Source: Novosphingobium profundi
GTDB taxonomy: Bacteria > Pseudomonadota > Alphaproteobacteria > Sphingomonadales > Sphingomonadaceae
Assembly: GCF_018491765.1 (NCBI RefSeq)
Contig: NZ_JABWCU010000022.1
Location: 36,736-100,735, forward strand
Length of the DNA stretch: 64,000 nt
Direction: 5' to 3'
Position 1 is the first letter of the stretch. Each line of letters begins with the position of its first letter. Shown here piece by piece: positions 20,254-29,464 of this stretch. The position numbers were made by a program, and so were the translations under genes. Below the pieces are notes generated by a model, which searched no databases, was not told where the DNA came from, and saw nothing but the letters and a program-made list of their open reading frames with translations.

Positions 20254-21618
20254 ATGACACAGACGGTTCACATCATCGGCGGCGGCCTGGCCGGCAGCGA
20301 GGCGGCTTGGCAGCTCGCACGGCGTGGTTTTCGCGTACGGATCTCCGAAATGCGGGGCACCGGAGAACGCACGCCCGCGCACCAGGGCGACGGCCTTGCC
20401 GAACTCGTCTGCTCGAACTCGTTCCGTTCCGACGACGATGAAAAGAACGCGGTCGGACTGCTCCACTACGAGATGCGCGCCTGCGATTCGCTGATCATGG
20501 GCGCGGCCAAGGTCGCCGCAGTGCCCGCCGGATCGGCGCTCGCGGTCGATCGCGAGGTGTTCTCCGCCGAAGTCGAGAAGCGTCTCTCCTCGCTCGAGAA
20601 CGTCGAGATCGTGCGCGAGCGCATCGACGTCCTGCCGAGCGAGGGCATGACCATCGTCGCCACCGGTCCCCTTACCGCAGAAGCGCTTGCGGGCAGCATC
20701 GGCGCGGCGACGGGTTCGGACAGCCTCGCCTTCTTCGACGCCATCGCGCCGATCGTCTACCGCGATTCGGTGGACATGGACGTGTGTTGGATGGCCTCGC
20801 GCTGGGACAAGCCCTCCAAAGTCGGCGGCGGCACCAAGGACTACATCAACTGCCCGATGAACAAGGAGCAGTACCTCGCCTTCCACCAGGCCCTGATCGA
20901 CGGCGAAAAGACCGTGTTCAAGGACTGGGAGGCCGACACTCCCTATTTCGACGGCTGCATGCCGATCGAGGTCATGGCCGAGCGCGGCGTCGAGACGCTG
21001 CGCTTCGGTCCGATGAAGCCGGTCGGGCTCGACAATCCGCACTGGGCGACGCCCGAGCACCCCAACGGGCGCTGGCCTTACGCGGTCGTCCAGCTGCGCC
21101 AGGACAACAAGCTGGGCACGCTTTTCAACATGGTCGGCTTCCAGACCAAGCTCAAGCACGCCGAGCAGGTCCGCCTGTTCCGCACCATCCCGGGGCTTGA
21201 GAACGCCGAGTTCGCCCGTCTGGGCGGCCTGCACCGCAACACCTTCATCAATTCGCCGGTCCTGCTCGACCGCCAGCTGCGCCTGAAGAGCGCGCCGCAC
21301 GTGCGCTTTGCCGGGCAGATCACGGGCTGCGAGGGCTATGTCGAGAGTTCCGCCGTCGGCCTCATGGCGGGCCTGATGACGGCCGCGCAGCTTGCCGGGC
21401 GCGAATGGCAGGCCCCGCCCGCGACGACCGCCATGGGCGCCCTGCTCTCGCACATCACCGGCGACGCCGACGCCGAGAGCTTCCAGCCCATGAACGTCAA
21501 CTTTGGACTGTTCCCCCCCCTTCACGACGTCAAGAAAAAGCAGCGCAAGGAAGCCTATACCGCGCGCGCCAAGGACGAGATCGTGCCCTGGATCGAGGGC
21601 CTCGTACCGGCGGGCTGA
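20254..21618 (+). CDS. trmFO: tRNA m5U54 methyltransferase TrmFO (folate/FAD-dependent)
   Basis: This flavoenzyme makes ribothymidine at tRNA position 54 using methylenetetrahydrofolate. The dinucleotide-binding start is IIGGGLAGSEAAWQLARRG. Diagnostic blocks are LVCSNSFRSDD, KDYINCPMNKEQYLAFHQAL and ITGCEGYVESSAVGLMAG. The length of 454 aa is normal. I chose the ATG at 20254 because the family starts with this Rossmann motif. A run of eight C (21513-21520) lies inside the coding sequence. Confidence 0.96.
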   Translation: MTQTVHIIGGGLAGSEAAWQLARRGFRVRISEMRGTGERTPAHQGDGLAELVCSNSFRSDDDEKNAVGLLHYEMRACDSLIMGAAKVAAVPAGSALAVDREVFSAEVEKRLSSLENVEIVRERIDVLPSEGMTIVATGPLTAEALAGSIGAATGSDSLAFFDAIAPIVYRDSVDMDVCWMASRWDKPSKVGGGTKDYINCPMNKEQYLAFHQALIDGEKTVFKDWEADTPYFDGCMPIEVMAERGVETLRFGPMKPVGLDNPHWATPEHPNGRWPYAVVQLRQDNKLGTLFNMVGFQTKLKHAEQVRLFRTIPGLENAEFARLGGLHRNTFINSPVLLDRQLRLKSAPHVRFAGQITGCEGYVESSAVGLMAGLMTAAQLAGREWQAPPATTAMGALLSHITGDADAESFQPMNVNFGLFPPLHDVKKKQRKEAYTARAKDEIVPWIEGLVPAG

Positions 21619-21645
21619 GCGATCCTGTCCTACGCCGGACACCAA

Positions 21646-22125
21646 TCATTTGCACAGGCATTTCGATTTCGGCTTGCCCGGCGCAGGTGGCGGCGCGGTT
21701 CGACGAAACTCGCGCAGCGTTAGCCAGTCGTCGCGGTTGGTGTCAGCGTTTTCGAACTTCTCGACAGTCGTGTGCGCCCACTCCTCGAACGTGAGGAGGT
21801 TGTTGCCATCCTTGTCGAGCTTGCGAAAATCGTTGGTGCGCGTGGAAAGCATCTCGTTACGGGTAATGCGCCCGTCGCTGTCCCTGTCGTAGCGGCCGAA
21901 GCGACGCTGCTCCCGCGTCAGTTCGCTCGCCTCGGGCGGCGCCGGACCGATCACACCCTCGAGGTCCTCCGGCGCAACCGAGGGAAGTCCATCCTCCGGC
22001 GAAATCGAGGGCGCAGGCTCGGGCGGCGGTGCCGCGCGTTCGACCATCGCGCGCCCCTGCCACCAGAACAGGCCAAGGCTGACGAGCAGAAGTGCCCCGA
22101 AAGCCCCCAGTAGAATTCGGTTCAT
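21646..22125 (-). CDS. Membrane-anchored protein with three EF-hand loops
   Basis: This 159 aa protein has one N-terminal membrane segment (about 4-22), a Pro-rich spacer (32-70), then calcium loops at 80-91 (DRDSDGRITRNE), 104-115 (DKDGNNLLTFEE) and 128-139 (DTNRDDWLTLRE). The third loop lacks the usual glycine at its sixth position. The C-terminus ends in KCLCK. It probably binds calcium in the periplasm. Function is unknown. Confidence 0.85.
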   Translation of the reverse strand: MNRILLGAFGALLLVSLGLFWWQGRAMVERAAPPPEPAPSISPEDGLPSVAPEDLEGVIGPAPPEASELTREQRRFGRYDRDSDGRITRNEMLSTRTNDFRKLDKDGNNLLTFEEWAHTTVEKFENADTNRDDWLTLREFRRTAPPPAPGKPKSKCLCK

Positions 22126-22218
22126 CGTCCACCCTCATCGCCCGCGCGCAAGAGTGCCGATGACCGCAAGCCATGACCAATTACGAAATGTTCACATGGG
22201 CGCGATGTCCGGCGCCGG

Positions 22219-22932
22219 TCAACGACCCAACAGGCCGACGCCAAGCGCGCGAACCAGAGCGCTGGGAGACCGCGCCGCTTCTTCCGATCCATGGGCGTAA
22301 CGGCGTGCGGAGAGAACTTCGAGCACCTTGAGCGGGCGCAACGCACGCGCGACCGAACCGCGCGTACGCAAAGGCCTTTCGGCCAGCAGCGTTTCGACCG
22401 CTTTGCGCTCCTCGGCATTGCGCAGGCGCACGGCGAGATCGGTCAGCCCCCAGGCCTCGCCGATCGCGTGTGCCTTGTCGGCCTGATCGGCTTGACCGAC
22501 CTGGCGCGCGAAGGCGGCGAAGGCGAGACCGCGTGCGTGCGCCATCGCCTGCAACGCATCGGACGGGAGCGGCGCCGGGGCCGTCAGCGCTTCCCACCCG
22601 TCAACGAGCGCGACCGCTTCGCCATGGGCGCCATTCCAGCTGCGAAGCGCAGCCAGGAGTGGTTCGCCCCTGGGCCAGTTCACAGCGTCCTGTCCGAGTG
22701 TCTCACGCCACCAGGAGAGGCGCAACTGCGCCAGCATCGGCTCCTTGGAATGGCGCAAGAGGTTGGCAAGCCTTGCGTCGAGCGCGAAGAGCGCCAAGGT
22801 TGCAAGGCGCGAAGAACGCGGCGCATAGGCGAGCGCCAGTCGCGCGAGCGGCGAAAGAGCGCCGACGAGGCTTTCCTCGATCTGGGACGGGGTCAGCGCT
22901 TCGGGCTGACTTGCGGGCTTTTCTTCGGTCAC
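22219..22932 (-). CDS. Squalene/phytoene synthase family protein, motif-degenerate
   Basis: This 237 aa all-helical protein resembles the squalene/phytoene synthase fold (LARLALAYAPRSSRLATLAL, LRLSWWRETL). The two Asp-rich prenyl-diphosphate motifs are not present: the first helix reads FALDARLANLL and the second region GLTDLAVRLRN. It is shorter than true phytoene synthases, about 290 aa or more. It may be related to NDUFAF6, the complex I assembly member of this fold. Function is inferred only at family level. Confidence 0.7.
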   Translation of the reverse strand: MTEEKPASQPEALTPSQIEESLVGALSPLARLALAYAPRSSRLATLALFALDARLANLLRHSKEPMLAQLRLSWWRETLGQDAVNWPRGEPLLAALRSWNGAHGEAVALVDGWEALTAPAPLPSDALQAMAHARGLAFAAFARQVGQADQADKAHAIGEAWGLTDLAVRLRNAEERKAVETLLAERPLRTRGSVARALRPLKVLEVLSARRYAHGSEEAARSPSALVRALGVGLLGR

Positions 22933-23200
22933 GATGACAGGCTCTTAACCTTCGCGGCCCGTGTTGCAAGGGTTCGGCAACCGATTTCCCTCGCGAGATC
23001 GGCCACCAAGGCACGCATTTTCGCCGGTTTGCGTGACGTGATGTGCAATCGTTCTCATTTCCCCTTCGCAGCGCCCGATCGAATTTTCATTAACCATGCA
23101 CATTACGCCAATTCTCATAATTTTAGAGGATATTGGTCGCACAATGGCACTGCGGAAATTTACCAAGGAATGATCGAGGTCGCCCCCCCCAACCGGTCGA
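22933..23200. other. Divergent intergenic region with a TGCAAT...TTCTCA element
   Basis: These 268 bp separate the synthase-like gene from the TadG-like gene. At 23044-23058 lies TGCAATCGTTCTCAT, which has the 7-1-7 look of a Fur-family site. A run of eight C sits at 23183-23190. I see no gene here. Confidence 0.35.
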
Positions 23201-25102
23201 TTGAACCTTCTGGCCCGGGCCATCGCTCGGCTGCTCGCGTGTCTTCGCGATTGCCGGGGAAACACCTTCCTCATCTTCGCAGCGGCAGTCACCCCCCTTC
23301 TCGCACTCGTTGGCGGGGGAATCGACATGGGCCGTACCTACCTGTCCGAAACGCGTCTTCAGCAGGCGTGTGACGCGGGCGTCCTCTCTGCACGCAAAGC
23401 GCTTGGTTCGCAGGTGGTCGCCACCGGAAACGTTCCCTCGGACGTTTCGATGATCGGCAACCGCTTCTTCAACCTCAATTTTGCCGATGGTGCCTATGGC
23501 TCCCAGAGCCGCACCTTCACGATGGCGCTCGAGAGCGACTTTTCGATTTCGGGACAAGCCACCGTGCTGGTCCCGACGACGATCATGCGAGTCTTCGGGC
23601 AGACGCAAATTTCCGTGGCCGTGAAGTGCGAGGCGAAGCTCAACTATTCCAACACCGACGTGATGATGGTGCTCGATACCACCGGGTCGATGGCCGATAC
23701 CAACCCGAGCGACACCGAATCCAAGATCTCCATCCTGCGCCGCGTCGTGAAGAACTTTCACACCCAGCTGGAAGGCAGCAAGACGCCGGGCGTTCGCATT
23801 CGCTACGGATTCGTCCCGTATTCGACCAACGTCAATGTCGGCTACCTACTCAAGTCCGACTGGATGGTCGATACCGGCAGCTATGAAGGGCGCAACGCCA
23901 AGGACACGGGCAAGGTCGAGACCGTCACCAAGTACAAGTACACCTATTCGACGCTGAGCGGATCGCAGGCCGCCATCGCAAGCACCTTCTCCAGCTCCTG
24001 CCCCGGCAACACCGCGACGTGGACCATGATCGCCTACGGGTCGGGATCGGGCTACGAAGTCTGGGACACGCGCATCAACGGCAATGTCTACACCTGCACG
24101 CAAGGCGACGGCGGCTACAACGTCAGCGGAACGAGCTATGCCAACTACGTCTACCGCACGCTCAAGCAGGCCAATGGCACCGAAAGCAAGGAAGTCTACA
24201 AGTGGCAGTACAACTCGGTCGACGTCGACGTGAGTTCGCTCAAGGGCGCCAACGGCGATGCGCTCTACAAGGGCGGTTCGGTGTGGGTGCGCATGTTCGG
24301 TAACCCCTCACCGGCCCCGGACTACATGTCCGCAACCTTCAAGGGCTGCATCGAGGAGCGCGATACCTACCAGATTTCCGACTACAACAACGTCGATCTC
24401 TCGCGCGCACTCGACCTCGACATAGACAGCATTCCCGACCCCAAGAAGTCCAAGACGCAGTGGCGGCCAGTGCTGCCTGAAATCTCGTTCGAACGCGCGT
24501 GGAAGCCGACTGGCGGGGCCTTCTCCAAGACCCCGGTGATGACGACCGACGATTACCTCCAGGCGAGCAATTACGGCCTCACCGCCTGCCCGGCCCCGGC
24601 CCACAAGCTGGCCGAGATGACCGCAAGCGAAGTGGCGAACTACGTCGATGCACTCAGCCCCGCAGGCAGCACCTACCACGACATCGGCATGATCTGGGGC
24701 GGGCGCCTGCTCTCGCCGACCGGCCTTTTCGCGACCGAGAACGCGGACGTCAGTGGACGCCCGACGACGCGGCACCTGATCTTTCTCACCGATGGCGAGA
24801 CCGCACCCTCCGAGTTCAGTTACGGCACTTACGGCATCGAACCGCTAAGCGAGAGGCGCTGGTCGCCAAGTTCCTCCTACACGCTCACCCAAACGGTGGA
24901 GAAGCGCTTCTCGTTTGCGTGCGACGAGGTGAAGAAGCGCAACATCACGGTCTGGGTGATCGGATTCGGCACGCAGATGACCGACATGCTCAAGACCTGC
25001 GCGGGCAACGGCCACTGGTTCCAGGCCGACAACGCCACGCAGCTCAACGAGGCGTTCAACGCGATCGCCAAGGCGATGGGTGACCTGAGGATCGTGAAGT
25101 GA
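23201..25102 (+). CDS. TadG-like pilus-assembly protein with von Willebrand A domain
   Basis: This 633 aa exported protein has a TadE/TadG-type N-terminus (RGNTFLIFAAAVTPLLALVGGGIDMGRTYL), then a von Willebrand factor A domain with metal site DTTGS at 159-163. A long insertion rich in Tyr, Asn and Ser (about 240-400) precedes a second VWA half with LIFLTDGETAP and ITVWVIGFG. The only in-frame start before the hydrophobic segment is TTG at 23201, with a weak ribosome binding site. The stop overlaps the next gene by 4 bp. No CpaF or TadB/C genes lie nearby. Confidence 0.85.
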   Translation: MNLLARAIARLLACLRDCRGNTFLIFAAAVTPLLALVGGGIDMGRTYLSETRLQQACDAGVLSARKALGSQVVATGNVPSDVSMIGNRFFNLNFADGAYGSQSRTFTMALESDFSISGQATVLVPTTIMRVFGQTQISVAVKCEAKLNYSNTDVMMVLDTTGSMADTNPSDTESKISILRRVVKNFHTQLEGSKTPGVRIRYGFVPYSTNVNVGYLLKSDWMVDTGSYEGRNAKDTGKVETVTKYKYTYSTLSGSQAAIASTFSSSCPGNTATWTMIAYGSGSGYEVWDTRINGNVYTCTQGDGGYNVSGTSYANYVYRTLKQANGTESKEVYKWQYNSVDVDVSSLKGANGDALYKGGSVWVRMFGNPSPAPDYMSATFKGCIEERDTYQISDYNNVDLSRALDLDIDSIPDPKKSKTQWRPVLPEISFERAWKPTGGAFSKTPVMTTDDYLQASNYGLTACPAPAHKLAEMTASEVANYVDALSPAGSTYHDIGMIWGGRLLSPTGLFATENADVSGRPTTRHLIFLTDGETAPSEFSYGTYGIEPLSERRWSPSSSYTLTQTVEKRFSFACDEVKKRNITVWVIGFGTQMTDMLKTCAGNGHWFQADNATQLNEAFNAIAKAMGDLRIVK

Positions 25103-25698
25103 GGCCTTTCGACCAGCGTTTCAGGCGCCTCTTGCGCGACCGACGCGGCGTGAGCGCGGTGGAATTCGCCCTGCTCGCCCCGGTGGTGCTCATCACCATC
25201 TTCGGACTCTTCGACCTTGGCTACAACGTCTACACCGCCGAGCTTCTGGAAGGTGCGATCCAGAAGGCGGCCCGCGATTCCACGATCGAAGGCGCGGCCG
25301 CGAAGACCAGCGGGCTCGACGCGCACGTCGCCGAAGTAGTGCATGCCATCGCTCCGGCCGCAACTCTCGACTTCTCGCGAACCGCCTACACCTCCTTCTC
25401 CGACATCAACCAGCCCGAGGACTTCACCGACGTCAACGGCAACGGGATGTGCGATGCCGGCGAACCCTACGAGGACGCCAATGGCAACGGAGCCTGGGAC
25501 CGCAACCAGGGCAAGAGCGGCGTTGGCGGTGCACGTGACGCCGTTCTCTACCAGGTCCAGGTCACGTATCCCCGGCCCTTTCCGGTCACCGCAATCTTCG
25601 GGATGAAGGACAGCTTCACGCTGATCTCACGCACGGTGTTGCGCAACCAGCCTTACGAAAACAGCGAAACCACGCCCAGTATCGGATACTGCGCATGA
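25099..25698 (+). CDS. TadE-family protein with calcium-loop insert
   Basis: This 199 aa protein has the TadE start RRGVSAVEFALLAPVVLITIFG with one membrane helix (about 20-42). An Asp/Asn/Gly-rich stretch at 111-134 (DVNGNGMCDAGEPYEDANG) looks like paired calcium-binding loops, as in dockerin or thrombospondin type 3 repeats. The start is GTG, overlapping the previous stop by 4 bp. Minor pilin or pilus-associated export roles are typical of the family. Confidence 0.88.
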   Translation: MRPFDQRFRRLLRDRRGVSAVEFALLAPVVLITIFGLFDLGYNVYTAELLEGAIQKAARDSTIEGAAAKTSGLDAHVAEVVHAIAPAATLDFSRTAYTSFSDINQPEDFTDVNGNGMCDAGEPYEDANGNGAWDRNQGKSGVGGARDAVLYQVQVTYPRPFPVTAIFGMKDSFTLISRTVLRNQPYENSETTPSIGYCA

Positions 25699-26384
25699 CC
25701 TCCCGCACCCTTCGGGCCTTGCGTCGGATCGCGCGTGTCTTGCGCGGCTTGCCGGCAGCGAGAGCCGGTGTCGCCGTCACCGAAACCGCGCTCGTGCTGC
25801 CATTCTTCCTGGGGGCTGGACTGTGCGGCATCGAGCTTGCCAATTTTTCGCTCACCACGATGAAGGTGGGACAGCTCGCCGTCCAGATCGCCGACAACGC
25901 CTCGCGCATCGGCGACATCTCGACGCTCGAAAATCGCAAGATCTACGAATCCGACATCAATGACCTGTTTCTCGGCGCAGCCGTCCAGGGCGGAACGGGA
26001 ATGGATCTGTACCACCACGGCCGCGTCATCGTCAGCAGCCTCGAGATGAACTCGGACAAGGACCAGTACATCCATTGGCAGCGCTGCCTGGGGACGTTGA
26101 ATGCCACGTCCAGCTACGGCAAGCCCGGCGACGTGCTCGACCCGGGCATGGGCCCCAAGGGACGCGAGGTCATGGCAATGGAGGGTGGCGCGGTCATCTT
26201 CGTCGAGATCCGCTACGTCTATCAGCCGCTCATCTCGCAGGCCCTGATCGGCGATCCGACCATCTCCACGGTCTCGTCCTTCACCGTACGCTCGAGCCGC
26301 GATCTCTCGCAGATCTATCAGGCCGACAGTTCGGCGCCCGACCCGATCGCGGCTTGCGACAAATTCACCGCCACCACGTCCTGA
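25695..26384 (+). CDS. TadE-family protein
   Basis: This 229 aa protein has the TadE-type segment AGVAVTETALVLPFFLGAGL with one membrane helix, followed by an extracytoplasmic domain. ATGA overlap with the previous gene makes this the third member of a coupled operon. An intrinsic terminator lies 20 bp downstream. Confidence 0.85.
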   Translation: MTSRTLRALRRIARVLRGLPAARAGVAVTETALVLPFFLGAGLCGIELANFSLTTMKVGQLAVQIADNASRIGDISTLENRKIYESDINDLFLGAAVQGGTGMDLYHHGRVIVSSLEMNSDKDQYIHWQRCLGTLNATSSYGKPGDVLDPGMGPKGREVMAMEGGAVIFVEIRYVYQPLISQALIGDPTISTVSSFTVRSSRDLSQIYQADSSAPDPIAACDKFTATTS

Positions 26385-26403
26385 GCGGATATGGCCGGTC
26401 ACG

Positions 26404-26441
26404 AAAAAGGCCCCCCGGACCAAATCCGGGGGGCCTTTTTT
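26404..26441. terminator. Bidirectional intrinsic terminator between the TadE operon and pdhB
   Basis: Stem AAAAAGGCCCCCCGGA / TCCGGGGGGCCTTTTTT with loop CCAAA. A-run and T-run on the two sides serve both convergent operons. Confidence 0.95.
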
Positions 26442-26493
26442 CAGTACCTTTGGCTCGTGCCGGAACCGATCCGGCGCGAACCCAGGCTCGCTA

Positions 26494-27882
26494 TCAGCGG
26501 TAGCAGACCTTCTTGACGGCTGCGATCACGCGATCGGTGTCGATCAGCGCGGCGTGCTCGAGGTTTGCGGCGTAAGGCAGCGGAACGTCCTCGTTGCAAA
26601 CGCGAAGGACCGGTGCGTCGAGGTTGTCGAAGCCTTCCTCCATGCAGATCGCGGCGATTTCCGAAGCGATCGAACAGACCGGGAAGCCCTCTTCGGCCAC
26701 CACGATGCGGTTGGTCTTGGCGAGGCTTGCCAGCACCGCTTCCTTGTCGAGCGGACGCAGCGTGCGAAGGTCGAGCACTTCGGCGTCGATGCCTTCTTCA
26801 GCCAGCTTCTCGGCCGCTTCCAGAGCCACGCCGACGCCGATCGAATACGACACGATCGTCACGTCCGAACCTTCGCGCATGATGCGCGCCTTGCCGATCG
26901 GCAGGACGTGATCGTCGAGCTCGGGCAATTCGAACGAACGGCCGTAGACGAGTTCGTTCTCGAGGAAGACCACCGGGTCCTCGCTGCGGATCGCCGCCTT
27001 CATCAGGCCCTTGGCGTCCGACGCATCGTAAGGCGCGATAACCACGAGGCCGGGAACGTTGGCGTACCACGGGCCGTAGTTCTGCGAGTGCTGTGCACCC
27101 ACGCGCGAGGCCGCGCCGTTGGGGCCGCGGAACACGATCGGACAGCGCATCTGGCCACCCGACATGTAGTTGGTCTTGGCAGCCGAGTTGATGATGTGGT
27201 CGATCGCCTGCATGGCGAAGTTGAATGTCATGAACTCGACGATCGGGCGCAGGCCACCCATCGCAGCGCCCGTACCGATACCGGCGAAGCCGTACTCGGT
27301 GATCGGCGTATCGATGACGCGCTTGGGGCCGAACTCCTCGAGCAGCCCTTGCGTCACCTTGTAGGCGCCCTGGTACTCGGCGACTTCCTCGCCCATCACG
27401 AAGACGCGTTCGTCACGGCGCATCTCCTCGGCCATCGCGTCGCGCAGCGCGTCGCGCACGGTCGAGGTCTTCATGTTGGTGCCGTGCGGAATCTCGGGAT
27501 CGGCGACCTTGGGCTTGGCCTCGGTCTGCAGCTTGGCGGTACCCGACGCGGCGCTCACGTCCTGGATCACGTCCGACTTGACGGCCTGCGCTTCGACCTT
27601 GGGAGCCGCAGCGGGAGCCGAAACCGCCGAAGCGTCTTCGCCCTCACCCGCGAGCATCGCGATCACGGTGCCGACCTTCACGCCCTCGGTGCCTTCGGGA
27701 ATGAGGATCTTGCCGACGGTGCCTTCATCGATGGATTCGAATTCCATCGTCGCCTTGTCGGTTTCGATTTCGGCCAGGATGTCGCCCGAGGAAACCTCGT
27801 CGCCTTCCTTGACCAGCCACTTTGCGAGCTTGCCCTCTTCCATCGTGGGCGAGAGCGCGGGCATTTTCAGTTCGATCGCCAT
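26494..27882 (-). CDS. pdhB: Pyruvate dehydrogenase E1 beta subunit with N-terminal lipoyl domain
   Basis: Residues 1-80 form a lipoyl domain with the attachment lysine K43 in EIETDKATMEFE. An Ala/Pro/Lys linker leads to the transketolase-like E1 beta (about 135-462), with DTPITEYGFAGIGTGAAMGGLRP and GRSFELPELDD. It oxidatively decarboxylates pyruvate with PdhA. A lipoyl domain on E1 beta is common in alphaproteobacteria but absent from most other bacteria. The start codon overlaps the pdhA stop by 1 bp (TGATG). Confidence 0.96.
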   Translation of the reverse strand: MAIELKMPALSPTMEEGKLAKWLVKEGDEVSSGDILAEIETDKATMEFESIDEGTVGKILIPEGTEGVKVGTVIAMLAGEGEDASAVSAPAAAPKVEAQAVKSDVIQDVSAASGTAKLQTEAKPKVADPEIPHGTNMKTSTVRDALRDAMAEEMRRDERVFVMGEEVAEYQGAYKVTQGLLEEFGPKRVIDTPITEYGFAGIGTGAAMGGLRPIVEFMTFNFAMQAIDHIINSAAKTNYMSGGQMRCPIVFRGPNGAASRVGAQHSQNYGPWYANVPGLVVIAPYDASDAKGLMKAAIRSEDPVVFLENELVYGRSFELPELDDHVLPIGKARIMREGSDVTIVSYSIGVGVALEAAEKLAEEGIDAEVLDLRTLRPLDKEAVLASLAKTNRIVVAEEGFPVCSIASEIAAICMEEGFDNLDAPVLRVCNEDVPLPYAANLEHAALIDTDRVIAAVKKVCYR

Positions 27883-28970
27883 CAGTAGCGCTCCACCAGG
27901 ACGTCAGTATAGAGTTCGGACATTTCAGGCTCGGGCGAGCTTTCCGCGAAGTCGGCAGCCTCGGTGATCTGCTTGCGCACCTGCTTGTCGAGGTCCTTGA
28001 GCGCCTCTTCGGTCATGCCCATGGCGATCAGTTCGGCCTTGGCGTGCTCGATCGGGTCGCGGTTGTCGCGAACACCCTGGACTTCCTCGCGGCTGCGATA
28101 CTTCGCCGGGTCGGACATCGAGTGGCCACGGTAGCGGTAGGTGTTGAGCTCCATGAGCACCGGACCATTGCCGCCGCGCACGTATTCAAGTGCGATCTCG
28201 GCCGCCTTGCGGACTTCGAGCACGTCCATGCCATCGACCTGCATGCCCGGAATGCGGAACGCGCTGCCACGACGGTGGAAGTGGGTTTCGGCCGAGGAGC
28301 GCTTGACTGCGGTGCCCATGGCGTACTGGTTGTTCTCGATCACGAAGATGATCGGCAACTTCCACAGCGCGGCCATGTTGAAGGCTTCGTAGACCTGGCC
28401 CTGGTTCGACGCACCATCGCCGAAGTAGGCCATCGCGACGCCGCCGTCCTCGTTGTACTTGTGCGCGAAGGCAAGGCCCGCACCGAGCGGCACCTGCGCA
28501 CCGACGATGCCGTGGCCGCCGTAGAACTTGTGCTCGACGCTGAACATGTGCATCGAGCCGCCCTTGCCCTTGGAGATGCCGGCAGCACGCCCCGTAAGCT
28601 CGGCCATGATCACTTTGGGATCGATGCCGTAGGCAAGCATGTGGCCGTGGTCACGATAGCCGGTGATCACCGAATCCTTGTCGCCATCGAGCGCCGACTG
28701 CAGGCCGACGGCAACGGCTTCCTGGCCGATGTAGAGGTGGCAGAAACCGCCGATAAGGCCCAGGCCGTAAAGCTGGCCGGCCTTTTCTTCGAAGCGTCGG
28801 ATGAGCAGCATCTGCTCGTAAAGCTTGAACAGCTCATCCTTGTCCGCCTTGTAGCGCTTGTCGGATTCGAGCGTGGTCTGGAGCGTGTCGAGCGCGAAGT
28901 TGTCTTCGGCGGCTGGCGTTACCGGCGTGTCGGTCGTGCCGGACGCGGCGTCAGTCTTTGTTTTGGGCAA
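27882..28970 (-). CDS. pdhA: Pyruvate dehydrogenase E1 alpha subunit
   Basis: This TPP-dependent subunit has GGFCHLYIGQEAVAVG, the TPP motif GDGASNQGQVYEAFN ending in ENNQYAMGT, and the phosphorylation-loop-like region YRGHSMSDPAKYRSREEV. No ATG lies near the expected N-terminus. A TTG at 28970 with GGGGGAG 5 bp upstream gives MPKTKTDAASG and a normal length of 362 aa. Longer in-frame extension is unlikely. E2 (pdhC) and E3 are not in the window. Confidence 0.93.
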   Translation of the reverse strand: MPKTKTDAASGTTDTPVTPAAEDNFALDTLQTTLESDKRYKADKDELFKLYEQMLLIRRFEEKAGQLYGLGLIGGFCHLYIGQEAVAVGLQSALDGDKDSVITGYRDHGHMLAYGIDPKVIMAELTGRAAGISKGKGGSMHMFSVEHKFYGGHGIVGAQVPLGAGLAFAHKYNEDGGVAMAYFGDGASNQGQVYEAFNMAALWKLPIIFVIENNQYAMGTAVKRSSAETHFHRRGSAFRIPGMQVDGMDVLEVRKAAEIALEYVRGGNGPVLMELNTYRYRGHSMSDPAKYRSREEVQGVRDNRDPIEHAKAELIAMGMTEEALKDLDKQVRKQITEAADFAESSPEPEMSELYTDVLVERY

Positions 28971-29152
28971 TGCTGCTCCCCCTGGGGTAAGGATGGCTTC
29001 GTTCGAGCGATATAGGCAAATCGCTCGGTCACGGAAAGCGTTCCAACCCGGAATTGAGGGCGATTCAAAGCACTTTTTGTACCATTCCACGCAACTGTGG
29101 TTGCAAGAAACTGAACCGACACCGATTTCTGCGACGGTCCGTGGTACTGCCG

Positions 29153-29464
29153 TCAAGGCAAGAGCAGGACCTTTTCGTCGGGACGGGCGACATTCAGATT
29201 GCTGCGCAGCAATTCGCCCGCCAGATCGGGATCGACGTGGTCAGGCGCGAGCAGATCGACCCGATTGCGCAACCGATCCCGCTTTTCCTGCAAGTCGACA
29301 AGGCTGATGCGACGCTGATCGAGCGCGCGCTGGTTTTCGCCCCAGGCCAGAAGACCACTCGGCCCTGCCACCGCGAAGCCAGCCATGAGCATCAAGGCCG
29401 CCAAAGGCAGCCCCTGCACCAGTCGCTTGCGCACAATGGTAGTTTCGCCCCGCATGGTCCTCAT
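29153..29464 (-). CDS. FtsB/DivIC-type septum formation initiator
   Basis: This small bitopic division protein has one membrane segment (LPLAALMLMAGFAVAGPSG) and a coiled-coil stretch RRISLVDLQEKRDRLRNRVDLL, ending in LNVARPDEKVLLLP, the typical pattern of the family. It would join the FtsQ-FtsL-FtsB complex at midcell. ATG starts at 29464 or 29455 are both possible; a TTG at 29500 is less likely. Location upstream of pdhA is frequent in sphingomonads. Confidence 0.82.
   Translation of the reverse strand: MRTMRGETTIVRKRLVQGLPLAALMLMAGFAVAGPSGLLAWGENQRALDQRRISLVDLQEKRDRLRNRVDLLAPDHVDPDLAGELLRSNLNVARPDEKVLLLP

Noticed and set aside
21513..21520. C8 run as a phase-variation tract
   Set aside because: A C8 run also lies inside housekeeping trmFO, so such runs occur by chance here; this lowers the weight of the C8 before the TadG-like gene.
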